Counted from the stretch's first letter, positions 34,622 through 44,363 are shown. The stretch: 64,000 bases of DNA from Natrinema salifodinae (GCF_900110455.1 NZ_FOIS01000001.1:434001-498000), one strand, 5' to 3'. The notes: generated by a model from the sequence alone, not told the origin. Made by a program: numbers and translations.

Positions 34622-36502
34622 TTAGGACCCCTGGAACGCCTCGGCGAACTCGGCCGGCAGCGTCCCGATCTCGATCCCCCAGGCGATCGGCAGCCAGCCG
34701 AGCGCGACGAGCGTGATCAGGACGATCCCGATGACGTTGAGCCCGCTCCCGATGCGGGCCATCTGCGGGAGCGAGATGTAGCCGCTGCCGAAGACGATCG
34801 CGTTCGGCGGCGTCGCGACCGGCAGCATGAACGCGAAGGACGCCGCCGTCGCGCCTGCGATCATCAGTCCGAACGGGTGGACGCCGATCCCCACCGCGAC
34901 GCCGGCTAAGATCGGCATCAGCATCGCCGTCGTCGCCGTGTTCGAGGTGACCTCGGTCAGGAAGATCGTCATCACGACCACGGCCAGCAGGATGACGACC
35001 ATCGGAACCCCCGCGAGCAACTCGAGTTGCTCGCCGATCCAGGCCGCCAGGCCGGTCTCGCCGAAGGCGTCGGCGATCGCGAGGCCGCCGCCGAACAGGA
35101 GGATGACGCCCCACGGGATGTCCACGGCGTTGGTCCAGTCGAGCAGGAAGGTGTGCGCGCCCGTTTCGGTCTCCGTCGGGAGCGTAAAGAGAACCAGGGC
35201 ACCGCCGATGGCGACGATCGTGTCCGAGTCCTCGGGCGGCGTCACACCGAACAGCGGCTCGATCAGGCTAGCGCCGATCCAGGCCGCGGCCATGCCGACG
35301 AAGACGACGCCGACCATCATCTCCTGCGTGTTCATCGGCCCGAGGCGCTCGAGTTCGCGGTCGATGGTGTCCGCCCCGGCGGGGAGTTCGCTGAACTGGG
35401 GCGTCACCGCGAGGCGGGTGACGTAGCCGTAGACGGCCACGAGTCCGACGATCGAGATGGGGACGCCGTAGAGCATCCACTGGGCGAACGTCACCGACTG
35501 GTCGAACAGCGCCGACGCCTGGCCCGCGAAGAGAACGTTCGGCGGGGTGCCGATCAGCGTCGAGACGCCGCCGACCGAGGCGCCGTAGGCGATACACAGC
35601 ATCAGCGCGACGCCGAAGGAGAAGTTCCCCTCGCTGGTGTCGACGTCGAGGCCGGCCTCGTCGATCAGGTCGGCGGTCTGGTAGATGACCGCCAGCGCGA
35701 TGGGGACCATCATCATCACGGTCGCGCTGTTGGAGACCCACATCGAGAGAAACGCCGTCGCGAGCATGAATCCGAGGATGAGCCGCGAGGGCTCGGTGCC
35801 GACGGCCTTGATCGTCCGGAGCGCGATCCGCCGGTGGAGCCCCCACCGCTGCATCGCCATCGCGAGGAAGAACCCGCCCATGAACAGGAAGATCAGCGGA
35901 TGCCCGTACGACGGCGTCGTCTCCGCCGCGGGCAGCGCGCCCGTCAGCGGGAACAGGACGATCGGCAACAGCGACGTCGCCGGAATCGGGATCGCCTCGG
36001 ACATCCACCAGATCGCGACCCAGGCGGTGGCGGCCGCGACGGCCTTTCCCGCCGCCGACAGCCCGCTCGGCGTCGGCGAGAGGAAGATGAGCGCGAACAG
36101 GACCGGCCCGAGGACGAAGCCGACCTTCTGTCGGAGGGCGTATGTGCCGCCGACGTCGAACGGGGAGCCGCCGTCGTCGCCGCGACTGCCGCCGGCGCCG
36201 CCGCCGGGATCAGCGTCGGTCGCAGTCTCGGTTCCGGTCCCAGTTTCGGTCTCGCTACCGGACCCGGCGGCGCCGCGCTCGCCCGCGTCGCGCCCGCCGT
36301 CCGAAAAGACGCGCCGCGCGAGCCGTCGTTCCTCGGCCGTCAGGTCGTCCATGTCCGCGATCATGGCCGGCGCGTCGAGCGTGAGGTACGCCTTCGTCCG
36401 GGCATTGACGACCCACAGGTACCGCCACAGCCGCGATAGCGAACGGCCGGATCGGTCGCGTTCGGCCACCATGTTTCGGAGTGCTCCCACGACCAGGCGC
36501 AT
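34622..36502 (-). CDS. SLC13/DASS-family sodium:anion (dicarboxylate/sulfate) symporter
   Basis: A 626-residue transporter. Two SNT-type sodium/substrate motifs lie in symmetrical positions: SNSATVMMMVPIAL and SNTATTAMLMPI, each followed later by GTPPN or ATPPN. These are diagnostic of the divalent-anion:Na+ symporters. An N-terminal cytoplasmic region of about 125 residues ends in a Thr/Glu/Gly-rich linker and is longer than usual. Substrates may be C4-dicarboxylates, citrate or sulfate. The gene is monocistronic and divergent from the tautomerase gene. Confidence 0.92.
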   Translation of the reverse strand: MRLVVGALRNMVAERDRSGRSLSRLWRYLWVVNARTKAYLTLDAPAMIADMDDLTAEERRLARRVFSDGGRDAGERGAAGSGSETETGTGTETATDADPGGGAGGSRGDDGGSPFDVGGTYALRQKVGFVLGPVLFALIFLSPTPSGLSAAGKAVAAATAWVAIWWMSEAIPIPATSLLPIVLFPLTGALPAAETTPSYGHPLIFLFMGGFFLAMAMQRWGLHRRIALRTIKAVGTEPSRLILGFMLATAFLSMWVSNSATVMMMVPIALAVIYQTADLIDEAGLDVDTSEGNFSFGVALMLCIAYGASVGGVSTLIGTPPNVLFAGQASALFDQSVTFAQWMLYGVPISIVGLVAVYGYVTRLAVTPQFSELPAGADTIDRELERLGPMNTQEMMVGVVFVGMAAAWIGASLIEPLFGVTPPEDSDTIVAIGGALVLFTLPTETETGAHTFLLDWTNAVDIPWGVILLFGGGLAIADAFGETGLAAWIGEQLELLAGVPMVVILLAVVVMTIFLTEVTSNTATTAMLMPILAGVAVGIGVHPFGLMIAGATAASFAFMLPVATPPNAIVFGSGYISLPQMARIGSGLNVIGIVLITLVALGWLPIAWGIEIGTLPAEFAEAFQGS

Positions 36503-36553
36503 AATAGTGGTCGCTTACACGGTCCCTACACCGCGCCTGGCGGCACGGACGAG

Positions 36554-36560
36554 CGTATAA
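36554..36560 (+). promoter_or_regulatory. TATA box of the tautomerase gene
   Basis: The sequence cgtataa is centred about 28 nt upstream of ATG 36585, as expected for a leaderless haloarchaeal transcript. Confidence 0.5.
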
Positions 36561-36584
36561 GCTGATTCCGATCCAAGTCGCGGT

Positions 36585-36968
36585 ATGCCGCTACTGCAGT
36601 TCGAGACGACACTGTCACTTTCCGACGCCGAGAAGACGGCGTTCGCCGAACGGGTAACGGACCTGTACACCGACGAGATGGCGACGACCGCGGGCCACGT
36701 CGCGGTCTCGATTCGCGAGCGCGGCCAGGCGGACCTCCACCTCGGGCGCGCCGTCGACGGACCGGTGCTCTTCCTCGACGCCGAGATTCGTCGCGGCCGC
36801 TCGTTCGACCGCAAACGCGCGTTCGCGCTCGCGACCATGGCGTACGTCGGCGAGACCTTCGACGTCCCTGACGAGAACATGAAGGTCGTCTTCACCGAAC
36901 ACCCGGGCGAGTCGATGATGGGCGTCGACCGCGTGGGCGGCGAGTGGAGCGGCGACGAGCGGGACTAA
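36585..36968 (+). CDS. Tautomerase / MIF-superfamily protein
   Basis: A 127-residue protein of the tautomerase superfamily. The N-terminal MPLLQFETTLSL places Pro at position 2, which becomes the catalytic N-terminal base after Met removal. The strand MKVVFTEHPGESMMGVD near residues 99-115 matches the closing region of MIF-like or 4-oxalocrotonate tautomerase-like subunits. A single fold unit of this length suggests a MIF-size trimer subunit. Its substrate is unknown. The MFS gene follows 65 nt downstream. Confidence 0.85.
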   Translation: MPLLQFETTLSLSDAEKTAFAERVTDLYTDEMATTAGHVAVSIRERGQADLHLGRAVDGPVLFLDAEIRRGRSFDRKRAFALATMAYVGETFDVPDENMKVVFTEHPGESMMGVDRVGGEWSGDERD

Positions 36969-37033
36969 CAGCAGTCTCGCGTCGCGAGCCCCGCCATACT
37001 AAAGCCCGCCCTCGGGATAGGTCGCGACGTTCG

Positions 37034-38236
37034 ATGGACCGGTCGGATCGACGGCTCGTCTCGCTCGTCACGCTCTGGCAGGTGGCCGCGAGCGTCTGTT
37101 ACTACACCGTCTTCGCGGCGACGACTTTCTTCCGCGCCGAATTCGGCCTCTCGCGGTTTCAGGTGGGGTTCGTCGTGACGGCGCTGACGATCGGTTACGC
37201 GATCTTCCTGCTCCCAGTCGGGACGTTGATCGACCGCGTCGGCGAGAAGCGAGTCCTGATCGTCGGCCTGAGCGGGCTCTCGTTCGGCGCGGCGATGGTC
37301 GCCGGCTCGCCGTCCGTCCCCCTCCTCTTCGGGTCGGTCTTCGTCCTCGGCTCCCTGTACGCAACCGCCATTCCGGGAACGAACAAGGCGATCTACGACA
37401 ACGTCGCGCCGGAGCGCCAGAACGTCGCGATCGGCATCAAACAGGTCGGCGTCACCGCCGGCAGCGGTATCAGCGCGCTGCTCGTCACCGGTCTGGCCGG
37501 CGTCCTCTTCTGGCAGGCCGGGTTTCTGATCGCCGCCGGCGTCGGACTCGCGGTCGCGATCCTCTTCTCGCTGCGGTACGCCGGCTCGGCCGACGGCGGG
37601 TCGACGACGGATCCGGACCTCCGGGGGCTACTCGACAACGGGCCGTACCTGCTGCTCGTCGCGGCGGGCTTTTTCCTCGGCGCGGCGCTGTTCACCACGA
37701 CCGGCTACACCGTGTTGTTCGTCGAGGAGGCGGTCGGCGCGTCCGTCGCCGTCGGCGGCGTCGTGCTCGCGCTCGTCCAACTGTTCGGCAGCGCCGGGCG
37801 GATCGTCGGGGGCTGGCTGGGAGACGTCCTTCCCGGCGAGCCCCGCGTCCGGATCGGCGCGATCCTGATCGGCCAGGCGCTGGCCGGCGCCGGGCTGTTC
37901 GTCGTCGCCGCCACCGCCTCGACGCCGGCGGAGGCGGCCCTCACCTTCTCCGCGCTGGGCTTTTTCGTCCTCGGGAACACCGGCGTCTACTACTCCTGTC
38001 TGGCGACGCTGGTCCCGGCCGACGAGCTGGGCAGCGCCACCGCCGGCGGCCAGCTCTCGGTCGTCCTCGGCTCGGTCGTCGTCCCGCCCGCCTTCGGCTA
38101 CCTCGCGGACGCGGTCGACTACCGGGCCGCCTGGTGGCTGCTCGCGGCCTGTTCGGTCGCCGCCGCCGCGGTCGTCGCGCTCGTCGTCCGCCGCGAGCCG
38201 CCGGTCGACGAGCCGGCCGCGGCGGAGTCGGGGTGA
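37034..38236 (+). CDS. MFS transporter
   Basis: A 400-residue major facilitator with 12 predicted helices. The loop 2-3 motif lies in GTLIDRVGEKRVLIVG, and the equivalent in the second half is in GGWLGDVLPGEPRVRIG. The ATG at 37034 yields a short cytoplasmic tail (MDRSDRRLVSLVTLWQ); upstream extension is Arg-rich and unlikely. Similar proteins are annotated as nitrate/cyanate- or sugar-type exporters, but specificity is unresolved. It follows the tautomerase gene in the same direction. Confidence 0.9.
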   Translation: MDRSDRRLVSLVTLWQVAASVCYYTVFAATTFFRAEFGLSRFQVGFVVTALTIGYAIFLLPVGTLIDRVGEKRVLIVGLSGLSFGAAMVAGSPSVPLLFGSVFVLGSLYATAIPGTNKAIYDNVAPERQNVAIGIKQVGVTAGSGISALLVTGLAGVLFWQAGFLIAAGVGLAVAILFSLRYAGSADGGSTTDPDLRGLLDNGPYLLLVAAGFFLGAALFTTTGYTVLFVEEAVGASVAVGGVVLALVQLFGSAGRIVGGWLGDVLPGEPRVRIGAILIGQALAGAGLFVVAATASTPAEAALTFSALGFFVLGNTGVYYSCLATLVPADELGSATAGGQLSVVLGSVVVPPAFGYLADAVDYRAAWWLLAACSVAAAAVVALVVRREPPVDEPAAAESG

Positions 38237-38314
38237 GCGTCCGCGACGGGCGCGGCGAGCGCGGTGCGATCGGGGGCTGTAACCACTATCCGTCTCGGCG
38301 TCGAACGTGTCACC

Positions 38315-38770
38315 ATGTACCGCGTGCTGCTTCCGGTCGACGAGAACGAGTCCCGAGCGCGGAGCCAGGCGACCGCTGTCCGTACTCTTCCGAACGCCGC
38401 GGCGGACGTCTCGGTCGACGTGCTCCACGTCAGCGAGGGCGGCGGCGGGCCGGACGCCGAGTGGGCGGCGGGCGGGTTCGCCGAGGAATACGCCGACGAG
38501 ATGGAGCGACTCCACGAGAACGACGCCCTGCCGGAGTCCGTCGAGACGGCGGTCGACGTCCTGGACGCTGCCGAGATAGAGTGGACGTTCCATGCGGCGA
38601 CCGGCGACCCCCCGGACGTGATCCTCGCGTCGGCAGCCGAGTACGACAGCGACCAGATCATCCTGGGCGTCCAGCACCGCTCCCCGGTCGGCAAGGTGCT
38701 GTTCGGCAGCGTCGCTCAGGCCGTGATCCTCGGCAGCGACCGGCCGGTAACGGTCGTGCCCGCGAAGTGA
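38315..38770 (+). CDS. Universal stress protein (UspA family)
   Basis: A 151-residue UspA domain protein. MYRVLLPVDENESRA is the conserved first strand and loop, and LGVQHRSPVGKVLFGSVAQA near residues 115-134 contains the ATP-binding G-x2-G-x9-G-type motif in modified form. The last strand reads RPVTVVPAK. Such proteins bind ATP and act as dimers in stress responses. ATG 38315 is the only reasonable start. It converges with the Get3/ArsA-like gene after a 41-nt gap. Confidence 0.9.
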   Translation: MYRVLLPVDENESRARSQATAVRTLPNAAADVSVDVLHVSEGGGGPDAEWAAGGFAEEYADEMERLHENDALPESVETAVDVLDAAEIEWTFHAATGDPPDVILASAAEYDSDQIILGVQHRSPVGKVLFGSVAQAVILGSDRPVTVVPAK

Positions 38771-38811
38771 AATCGTGTATAGAGCCGCGAGCCGTGGTAT
38801 CGTACTCGCCG

Positions 38812-40086
38812 CTATCGCAGACAGGCGGCGACGACCTCGAGCATGCCCTCGCCGCGGACCTCGTCGGCGAACAGCGGCACTCGCCGGACGTCGGTGCCCC
38901 GGAACAGTTCCTGGGCCTCGGCTAAGGCCGACTGCTGGACGTCCCACCGGCGCTGGCAGAACTCGCAGTCGTCGAGATTCGGCTGTAGGAACTCGCCCTC
39001 GACGTCGTCGGTGACGTTCGACAGTGGCTCCATCACCCGGTTGACGACGACGGTGCCGACCGGGATCTCGAACTCCCGGAGCTGCTGGCGCAGGCGCTTT
39101 GACTCGACGACGCTCATCTCCTCGGGGACCATGACGATCCGGAAGTCGGTCCGCGCAGGGTCGCGGAGGGTGGCCCGCAGGCGCTCGATGCGCTCGCGCA
39201 GTTCCTGCAGGTCCTCGAGATCGTCCGCCTCTTCCTGCGAGTCTCCGCCGCCGAACATTCCCTTGACGCCGTCGAGCATGCCGCTAATGCGCTGGCGGAA
39301 CTGGAGCAGCCGCCCCATCATCGTGTCCATGACCTCCGGCAGCTGGAGCAGCCGGAGGGTGTGGCCCGTCGGCGCGGTGTCGACGACCACGCGCTCGAAC
39401 CGTTCGTCGTCCATGTACTCGAGCAGAAGCTGCATCGCGGCGGCCTCGTCGGAGCCGGGCATCGCGCCGCCGAAGACTGCGTCCATCGGCGACTCCTCGC
39501 CGAGCATCTCGCCGAGGCCGCCGAGGGGACCGCCCGCGCCGCCGGCTCCGGCACCAGCGCCGGCGTCGCCGCCGAACAGCCCCTGGCCGGATTCGGGACC
39601 GAAGCCCGCCTGGCCGCCCCCGCCCTCGTCGCCTTCGGTACCAGCGCCATCCCCGCCGAGAAACGCCGCCTGGCCCTCTTCCATCGCGGCGTCGGGGTCG
39701 ATCTCGGCCGCGTAGAGGGGGATGTCCTCGCGGATGCGGGTCGGTTCCGCGGGGATGTCGGTCTCGAAGGTGTCGGAGAGGGAGTGGGCGGGGTCGGTCG
39801 AGACGATCAGCGTCGGCGTGGCGCCGCGGGCGCTGTCGAGCGCGGTCGCGGCCGCCATCGTCGTCTTCCCGACGCCGCCTTTCCCGCCGTAGAGGACGTA
39901 GTCGGGGCCGTCGATGGGCTCGTCGGATGGCTCGACGTCGACGGTCTCGCGCTCGTCCGACGCGTCGTCGACCGAGTCCGTCGGCGTCACCTCGATGGTG
40001 TGTGCGCCGTCGTCGCTGTCGGTGTCCGTCGCCCCGTCCGCCTCGCGTTCGTCTTCGTCGACCGGTTCGACGTCGATGCCGCTCAT
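38812..40086 (-). CDS. Get3/ArsA-family ATPase with Gly-rich insert
   Basis: A 424-residue deviant-Walker ATPase. The P-loop YGGKGGVGKTT is at about 66-76, the switch I region is STDPAHSLSDTF and switch II is DTAPTGHTLRLLQLP. A CEFC motif late in the sequence matches the zinc-binding dimer cysteines of Get3. Two oddities are an acidic ~60-residue N-terminal extension and an insert of about 50 Gly/Ala-rich residues in the helical client-binding region. It may deliver tail-anchored membrane proteins or act in metal/metalloid handling. An alternative ATG at 40134 would add 16 residues. Confidence 0.88.
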   Translation of the reverse strand: MSGIDVEPVDEDEREADGATDTDSDDGAHTIEVTPTDSVDDASDERETVDVEPSDEPIDGPDYVLYGGKGGVGKTTMAAATALDSARGATPTLIVSTDPAHSLSDTFETDIPAEPTRIREDIPLYAAEIDPDAAMEEGQAAFLGGDGAGTEGDEGGGGQAGFGPESGQGLFGGDAGAGAGAGGAGGPLGGLGEMLGEESPMDAVFGGAMPGSDEAAAMQLLLEYMDDERFERVVVDTAPTGHTLRLLQLPEVMDTMMGRLLQFRQRISGMLDGVKGMFGGGDSQEEADDLEDLQELRERIERLRATLRDPARTDFRIVMVPEEMSVVESKRLRQQLREFEIPVGTVVVNRVMEPLSNVTDDVEGEFLQPNLDDCEFCQRRWDVQQSALAEAQELFRGTDVRRVPLFADEVRGEGMLEVVAACLR

Positions 40087-40311
40087 ACTCCGGGATTCCC
40101 CGTCCCCACACGAGTATTCGTCGGTCTCGACCATCGGTGCCGGCTTCGATCGGACTCGACTCCCCGGCGTCGCCGGGGGCGGCGATCCATCGCCGCGGAC
40201 GAGATCACGGTCCGCCAGGCCGATCGCCGACTGATTGCCGGGGAGTCCACAGCAAAGTCCCGTCCTCAAGGACCGAGGCGCGTATGCGCCGAGGGAGTAG
40301 GGTGGGGTCGT

Positions 40312-41412
40312 TTACTCGAAGTACGTCGCCAGGCGCTCGGCCGCTTCCTCGACCCGCGGGGTTACGAGCGCGAACCGCAGCCAGTCGCTGCGGGAGTCGC
40401 CGAAGGCTTCGCCGGGCATTCCCGCGACGCCGGCCTCGTCGATCAGGCGTTCGACGTTCTCCAGGGTGCCCGGATAGCCGTCGAAGCGGGCCATGACGTA
40501 GAACGAGCCCCGCGGCGTAGTGTACTCCGCGCCCGCCGCGTCGAGCGCGTCGGTGAACGTTTCGACGCGCTCGCGGAGCCGCTCGCGATTTCGCTCGTAG
40601 TAGTCGGGGCCGGTCTCGCGCAACGCGTTCAACACCGCGTACTGGCCGGGCCTGGTCGTGGCGACGTTGACCAGCATGTGGCGGCGCTTGGCGTCCGCGA
40701 CGAGTTCCGGCGGGAAAATCGCGTAGCCGACGCGGACGCCGGTGATCGCCATCGACTTCGAGAAGGCGTTGGTGACGATTCGGTTGGGGGAGTCGACTGC
40801 GAGCGCGCTCGCGAACCGCCCCGACAGGTCGTAGTGGTCGTACACCTCGTCGCTGACGAGGATCGCGTCGTGGTCCTCGGCGACGGCGACGAGTTCTCGC
40901 ATCGTCTCCTCGGGATAGACCGCGCCCGTCGGGTTGTTCGGCGTGTTCACGACGATCGCGGCAGTCTCCGCGCTCGCGGCCGCGCGGACGGCCTCGGGAT
41001 CGAGCCGGCCTTCCTCGTCCGTCGCGACGAACCGTTGGCTCCCGTCGAGCAGCGTCGTCTTCCCCGGATAGTAGGGGTAGACGGGATCCGTCAGGAGGAG
41101 TTCGCTCCCCCGGTCGCGTTCGAGCGCTCGCGCCATCGCCAGGTAGTTCGCCTCGCCGGCCCCGTTGGTGACGACGACCTGGTCGGCGTCGACGCCGCGC
41201 CGGGCGGCGATCTCCTCGCGGAGTTCGCGCAACCCCTCGCTGGGCGGGTACTGGAACCGGTCGGGGTCGAGGTCGGCGTACTCGCGCAGTCCCTCCCGGA
41301 GCGCCTCGGGGGGTTCCCAGTCAGGATTGCCACTGACCATGTCGATGACGTCCCGGTCCGCCGCGTTCGCGTACTGCATCACGTGGAAGAACAGCGGCGT
41401 CTCGTACTCCAT
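40312..41412 (-). CDS. Class I/II pyridoxal-phosphate aminotransferase
   Basis: A 366-residue fold-type I PLP enzyme. [12 protein letters not shown], the SDEVYDHY motif and the Schiff-base lysine in [14 protein letters not shown] are all present. The N-terminus [15 protein letters not shown] is typical of a haloarchaeal aspartate/aromatic aminotransferase-like group. Whether aspartate, aromatic residues or another amino donor is used is not decided here. It is divergent from the CinA-type gene; the ATPase gene follows after 225 nt. Confidence 0.92.
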   Translation of the reverse strand: MEYETPLFFHVMQYANAADRDVIDMVSGNPDWEPPEALREGLREYADLDPDRFQYPPSEGLRELREEIAARRGVDADQVVVTNGAGEANYLAMARALERDRGSELLLTDPVYPYYPGKTTLLDGSQRFVATDEEGRLDPEAVRAAASAETAAIVVNTPNNPTGAVYPEETMRELVAVAEDHDAILVSDEVYDHYDLSGRFASALAVDSPNRIVTNAFSKSMAITGVRVGYAIFPPELVADAKRRHMLVNVATTRPGQYAVLNALRETGPDYYERNRERLRERVETFTDALDAAGAEYTTPRGSFYVMARFDGYPGTLENVERLIDEAGVAGMPGEAFGDSRSDWLRFALVTPRVEEAAERLATYFE

Positions 41413-41480
41413 GTGACACGGTATGTATCGTCGGTCTTTTCGCTCTTCCTATCCCGTCCGGCGAGGGCGGGAGAGGTCGC

Positions 41481-41501
41481 GTCGTCCGTCGTCCGTCGTC
41501 C
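41481..41501. repeat. Three tandem copies of a 7-bp repeat
   Basis: The unit gtcgtcc is repeated three times in the divergent spacer between the aminotransferase and CinA-type genes. It is short and may be a replication-slippage tract or a binding-site array. A TATA-like element was not clear. Confidence 0.5.
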
Positions 41502-41552
41502 GGCGATCGGTCGGGCGTCGGTTTGACAACACGGCGGTCCGTTGCTCGAGGT

Positions 41553-42071
41553 ATGCTCGAACACGTCGATCGGGAGCGAGCGCGGCGCGTCGGCGAGGCG
41601 CTGCGGGAGGCCGACGAGCGCCTGGCCGTCGCCGAGTCCTGTACCGGCGGGCTGATCGGGGCCGCGATCACCGCCGTCCCGGGCGCGAGCGACTACTTCG
41701 ATTCGGGACTGACGACCTACGCCTACGACGCCAAGCGCCGCCACCTCGGCGTCAGTCGCGAGGCGCTCGACGAACACGGTGCTGTCTCCGAACCCGTCGC
41801 CCGCGAGATGGCGCGGGGCGTTCGAGACGTCGCGGACGTGACCTGGGGTATCTCGGCGACCGGCATCGCCGGTCCCTCCGGCGGCACCGAGGAGAACCCG
41901 GTCGGAACGGTCTACGTCGGCATCGCCTACGCGGCCCCGTGGGGCAGCGAAGACTCGTACTCGATCGTCTCGCGGTACGTCTTCGACGGCGACCGCGACG
42001 AAATTCGCGCGAAAACGGTCGACCAGGCGCTCGCCGATCTGCTGTCGGAACTCGACGCCGAACTGCCGTGA
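41553..42071 (+). CDS. CinA-family nicotinamide-nucleotide amidohydrolase (PncC-like)
   Basis: A 172-residue stand-alone CinA C-terminal domain. [16 protein letters not shown] around residues 26-41 contains the active-site Ser/Thr region, and [19 protein letters not shown] is the second signature. PncC enzymes convert nicotinamide mononucleotide to nicotinate mononucleotide, recycling NAD. The COG1058 N-terminal half found in longer CinA proteins is absent, as in E. coli YgaD. The small membrane protein YdjM-like gene follows 80 nt downstream. Confidence 0.91.
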   Translation: MLEHVDRERARRVGEALREADERLAVAESCTGGLIGAAITAVPGASDYFDSGLTTYAYDAKRRHLGVSREALDEHGAVSEPVAREMARGVRDVADVTWGISATGIAGPSGGTEENPVGTVYVGIAYAAPWGSEDSYSIVSRYVFDGDRDEIRAKTVDQALADLLSELDAELP

Positions 42072-42151
42072 CGTTCGTTCGTGTGACTGAAACGACTCGA
42101 TGATAGTCTCGAGAGTAAACTATTCCCCGGTCGACTTCCCAGTCCCGGGTA

Positions 42152-42637
42152 ATGAACAAGAAGGGGCACGTGCTGAACGCCGTCCTGTTGAGCATCGGGC
42201 TGGGGTATCTGCTCGAACCGTCGGGTGGCCCCGAGACGTTCAGGACGATTGCGATGCTCGGCATCCCCGTGACGCTCGGGGCGCTGTTCCCGGACGTCGA
42301 CACCGCGTTCGGCCGCCATCGGAAGACGTTGCACAACCTGCCGATCCTAATCGGATTCGTCGCCTTTCCGTACGTTTTCGACAACCTCGAGTACGTCTGG
42401 ATCGGCGTGCTGACCCACTACGTGCTCGACGTCGCGGGGAGCAAGCGCGGGATCGCGCTGTTCTATCCGGTCTGGAAGAAGGAGTTCGGCCTGCCGGTCG
42501 GCGTCACGGTCAGCAGCAAGCGCGCGGATCTGGTGACGGTGGTCGTCACCGTCGGCGAGTTGCTGCTCGCCGCCACGTTCGTGTTCGAACTCCCACAGTG
42601 GGGCTTCCGGATGGGACGACACGTTCTCGGCCTGTAA
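42152..42637 (+). CDS. YdjM-type membrane-bound metal-dependent hydrolase-like protein
   Basis: A 161-residue membrane protein of the LexA-binding/YdjM (PF04307-like) group. Characteristic motifs are MNKKGHVLNAVLLSIGLGY, LGALFPDVDTAFGRHRKTLH and LTHYVLDVAG, with His and Asp residues that could form a metal site at the membrane. About four helices are predicted. The cellular function is unknown despite the hydrolase name. It converges with the SugE-type gene. Confidence 0.85.
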   Translation: MNKKGHVLNAVLLSIGLGYLLEPSGGPETFRTIAMLGIPVTLGALFPDVDTAFGRHRKTLHNLPILIGFVAFPYVFDNLEYVWIGVLTHYVLDVAGSKRGIALFYPVWKKEFGLPVGVTVSSKRADLVTVVVTVGELLLAATFVFELPQWGFRMGRHVLGL

Positions 42638-42704
42638 CGGACGACCTGTAGCGGATGCGGTTTTCCCTCCGCACGGCCCGTCGCAGTCTCGGTCACGGCC
42701 GCAG

Positions 42705-43028
42705 TCAGTGACCGCCAGTCGAGAGGTGAAGGCCCGCGATGCCGACGACGATCGTGCCGATAAAGACGAGCCGCGAGAGGCTGATGGGCTCGTCGAACAG
42801 GACGATTCCGAGCGATGCCGTCCCGACGGCCCCGATCCCCGTCCAGACCGCGTAGGCCGTCCCCACCGGGAGGTCTTCGATCGCCTTCGCCAACAGGACC
42901 AGGCTGACGAGCATGGCGATCCCGGTGCCCAGCGTGGGCAGGGGGTTCGAGAACCCGTCCGAGTATTCGAGACCGATCGCCCAGGCGACTTCGAACAGAC
43001 CGGCGACGAGCAAGAGGTACCACGACAT
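42705..43028 (-). CDS. Small multidrug resistance exporter, Gdx/SugE type
   Basis: A 107-residue, four-helix SMR transporter. MSWYLLLVAGLFEVAWAIGL contains the essential membrane Glu at residue 13, and GTAYAVWTGIGAVGTA is the SugE/Gdx signature. The nearby EYSDGFSNPLPT is also of the Gdx type. Gdx proteins export guanidinium with proton exchange as dual-topology dimers; quaternary ammonium compounds are alternative substrates. ATG 43028 gives the family's normal length. Confidence 0.9.
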   Translation of the reverse strand: MSWYLLLVAGLFEVAWAIGLEYSDGFSNPLPTLGTGIAMLVSLVLLAKAIEDLPVGTAYAVWTGIGAVGTASLGIVLFDEPISLSRLVFIGTIVVGIAGLHLSTGGH

Positions 43029-43157
43029 CTCGGATTCCGGTAGCCGCGCGGCCCGGCTATAGCTTCCGTTTCGCGGCGACCGAGAGCGACGCGACCCGAA
43101 AACGAGCGGCCGAGGACGAGACCGAATCGACATCGTTGACGGCGGCTACCGACACCG

Positions 43158-44216
43158 CTATCGCCGATTGTTCGGTGTCCACTCCTGACAGGCGTCCATG
43201 TCGTCCATGGCCCGATCGTGGCGGGCGCAGTACGGGACCATCCCCTCCGAAGAGCGGACGTACTCGAAGTGCTTGCAGTTCCCGCAGTAGCGGTCCGTCG
43301 GCTGGCTGGGCGTGTCGGGCGTCGTCGACGACTCGACGATCTCCGCGTCGCGGCCGTCGCCCACGTCCGCGTCGCCGGCGGTATCGAGCGGCGAGGTGAT
43401 GTCCGCGGCCGCGGAGCCACCGTCGCTGGTCGCGACGCCTGGCCGGCCGGATATCGACCCGGATCCGGTACCGGAGCTCCCTCCACCGGACCCGCTTGCG
43501 CGGCCGGTCCGCGACGAGCGGCCGCCGTTCGCTCCCTCGTCGTACGAGAGCGTCGTGTCGGTTCTGGATCGGTCGGCGTTGGCGGTCGCGGCGCCGTCGT
43601 CCGCGTTGGTCTGGGTGTCCACGTCGCCGTCGGGCGTCCCGCCGAGGAAGCCGATGCCGCCGAACCCGCTCGAGCCGGCGTCCTCGTCGTCGACGTTGAC
43701 GACGGTCTTGTTGTGGCGGGTGACGTTCATCTGGAGCATGCCGCCCGGATCGTTGCGGCGCTTGAACGTCGCCACGGCGGCGAACAGACACCAGATCGCG
43801 GTCAGGAGCCCGAGCAGGTAGATCACGGAGACCTCGAGGGTTAGCTGATCGCTTCCGTACCGCCAGCGCTGGGGGTAGGCCTGCCAGAAGAGCGCGACTC
43901 CGAGCAGGCAGAGGCTCGCGCTGATCGCGGCCGTCGCCTGAACGCGACGGCCCGCCGGCAGGACGACGAAGACGCCGACGAGGATGGTGGGGACGCTGAG
44001 ACCCGCGAGGATCCCCGCGGCGCGGACGGTCGCGAACCGGGCGGCCATCTCCCCCGAGATATCAGCCGCGAACCCGCCGAAGAGGTCGGTCGTCGCCACG
44101 AGCACGGCCACGACGGCCAGGGCCGCACCGAACACTACGAGCGCCGTCCCCGCGTACAGCCGGCGGCCCGTCACCCCCGATGCGGTCCCGTCGTAGACCT
44201 CCGTCAGGCTTGTCAT
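43158..44216 (-). CDS. Haloarchaeal membrane protein with C-terminal Cys-rich domain (DUF7139-like)
   Basis: A 352-residue protein with four predicted membrane helices in residues ~18-160 (TALVVFGAALAVVAVLVATT is the first). A low-complexity Ser/Gly/Asp region follows at about 190-300. The last ~45 residues contain YCGNCKHFEYV...YCARHDRAM...ACQEW, a probable zinc site made from four or five cysteines and a histidine. It resembles a haloarchaeal family without known function. The helices and a cytoplasmic metal-binding tail suggest sensing or a protein-protein role. Confidence 0.75.
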   Translation of the reverse strand: MTSLTEVYDGTASGVTGRRLYAGTALVVFGAALAVVAVLVATTDLFGGFAADISGEMAARFATVRAAGILAGLSVPTILVGVFVVLPAGRRVQATAAISASLCLLGVALFWQAYPQRWRYGSDQLTLEVSVIYLLGLLTAIWCLFAAVATFKRRNDPGGMLQMNVTRHNKTVVNVDDEDAGSSGFGGIGFLGGTPDGDVDTQTNADDGAATANADRSRTDTTLSYDEGANGGRSSRTGRASGSGGGSSGTGSGSISGRPGVATSDGGSAAADITSPLDTAGDADVGDGRDAEIVESSTTPDTPSQPTDRYCGNCKHFEYVRSSEGMVPYCARHDRAMDDMDACQEWTPNNRR

Positions 44217-44363
44217 GGGCAGCCGTTCGGCGTCCCACCACAAAACGATACGTCAGACACCTCTCAACTTACGGAGGGGTCCACGCGCGACCGTCCGTCC
44301 GCGTCGCACATCACGACCGGTTGAAACGAAAGCTTGAATCGCCGCCCTCGCAAACGACCGTCC

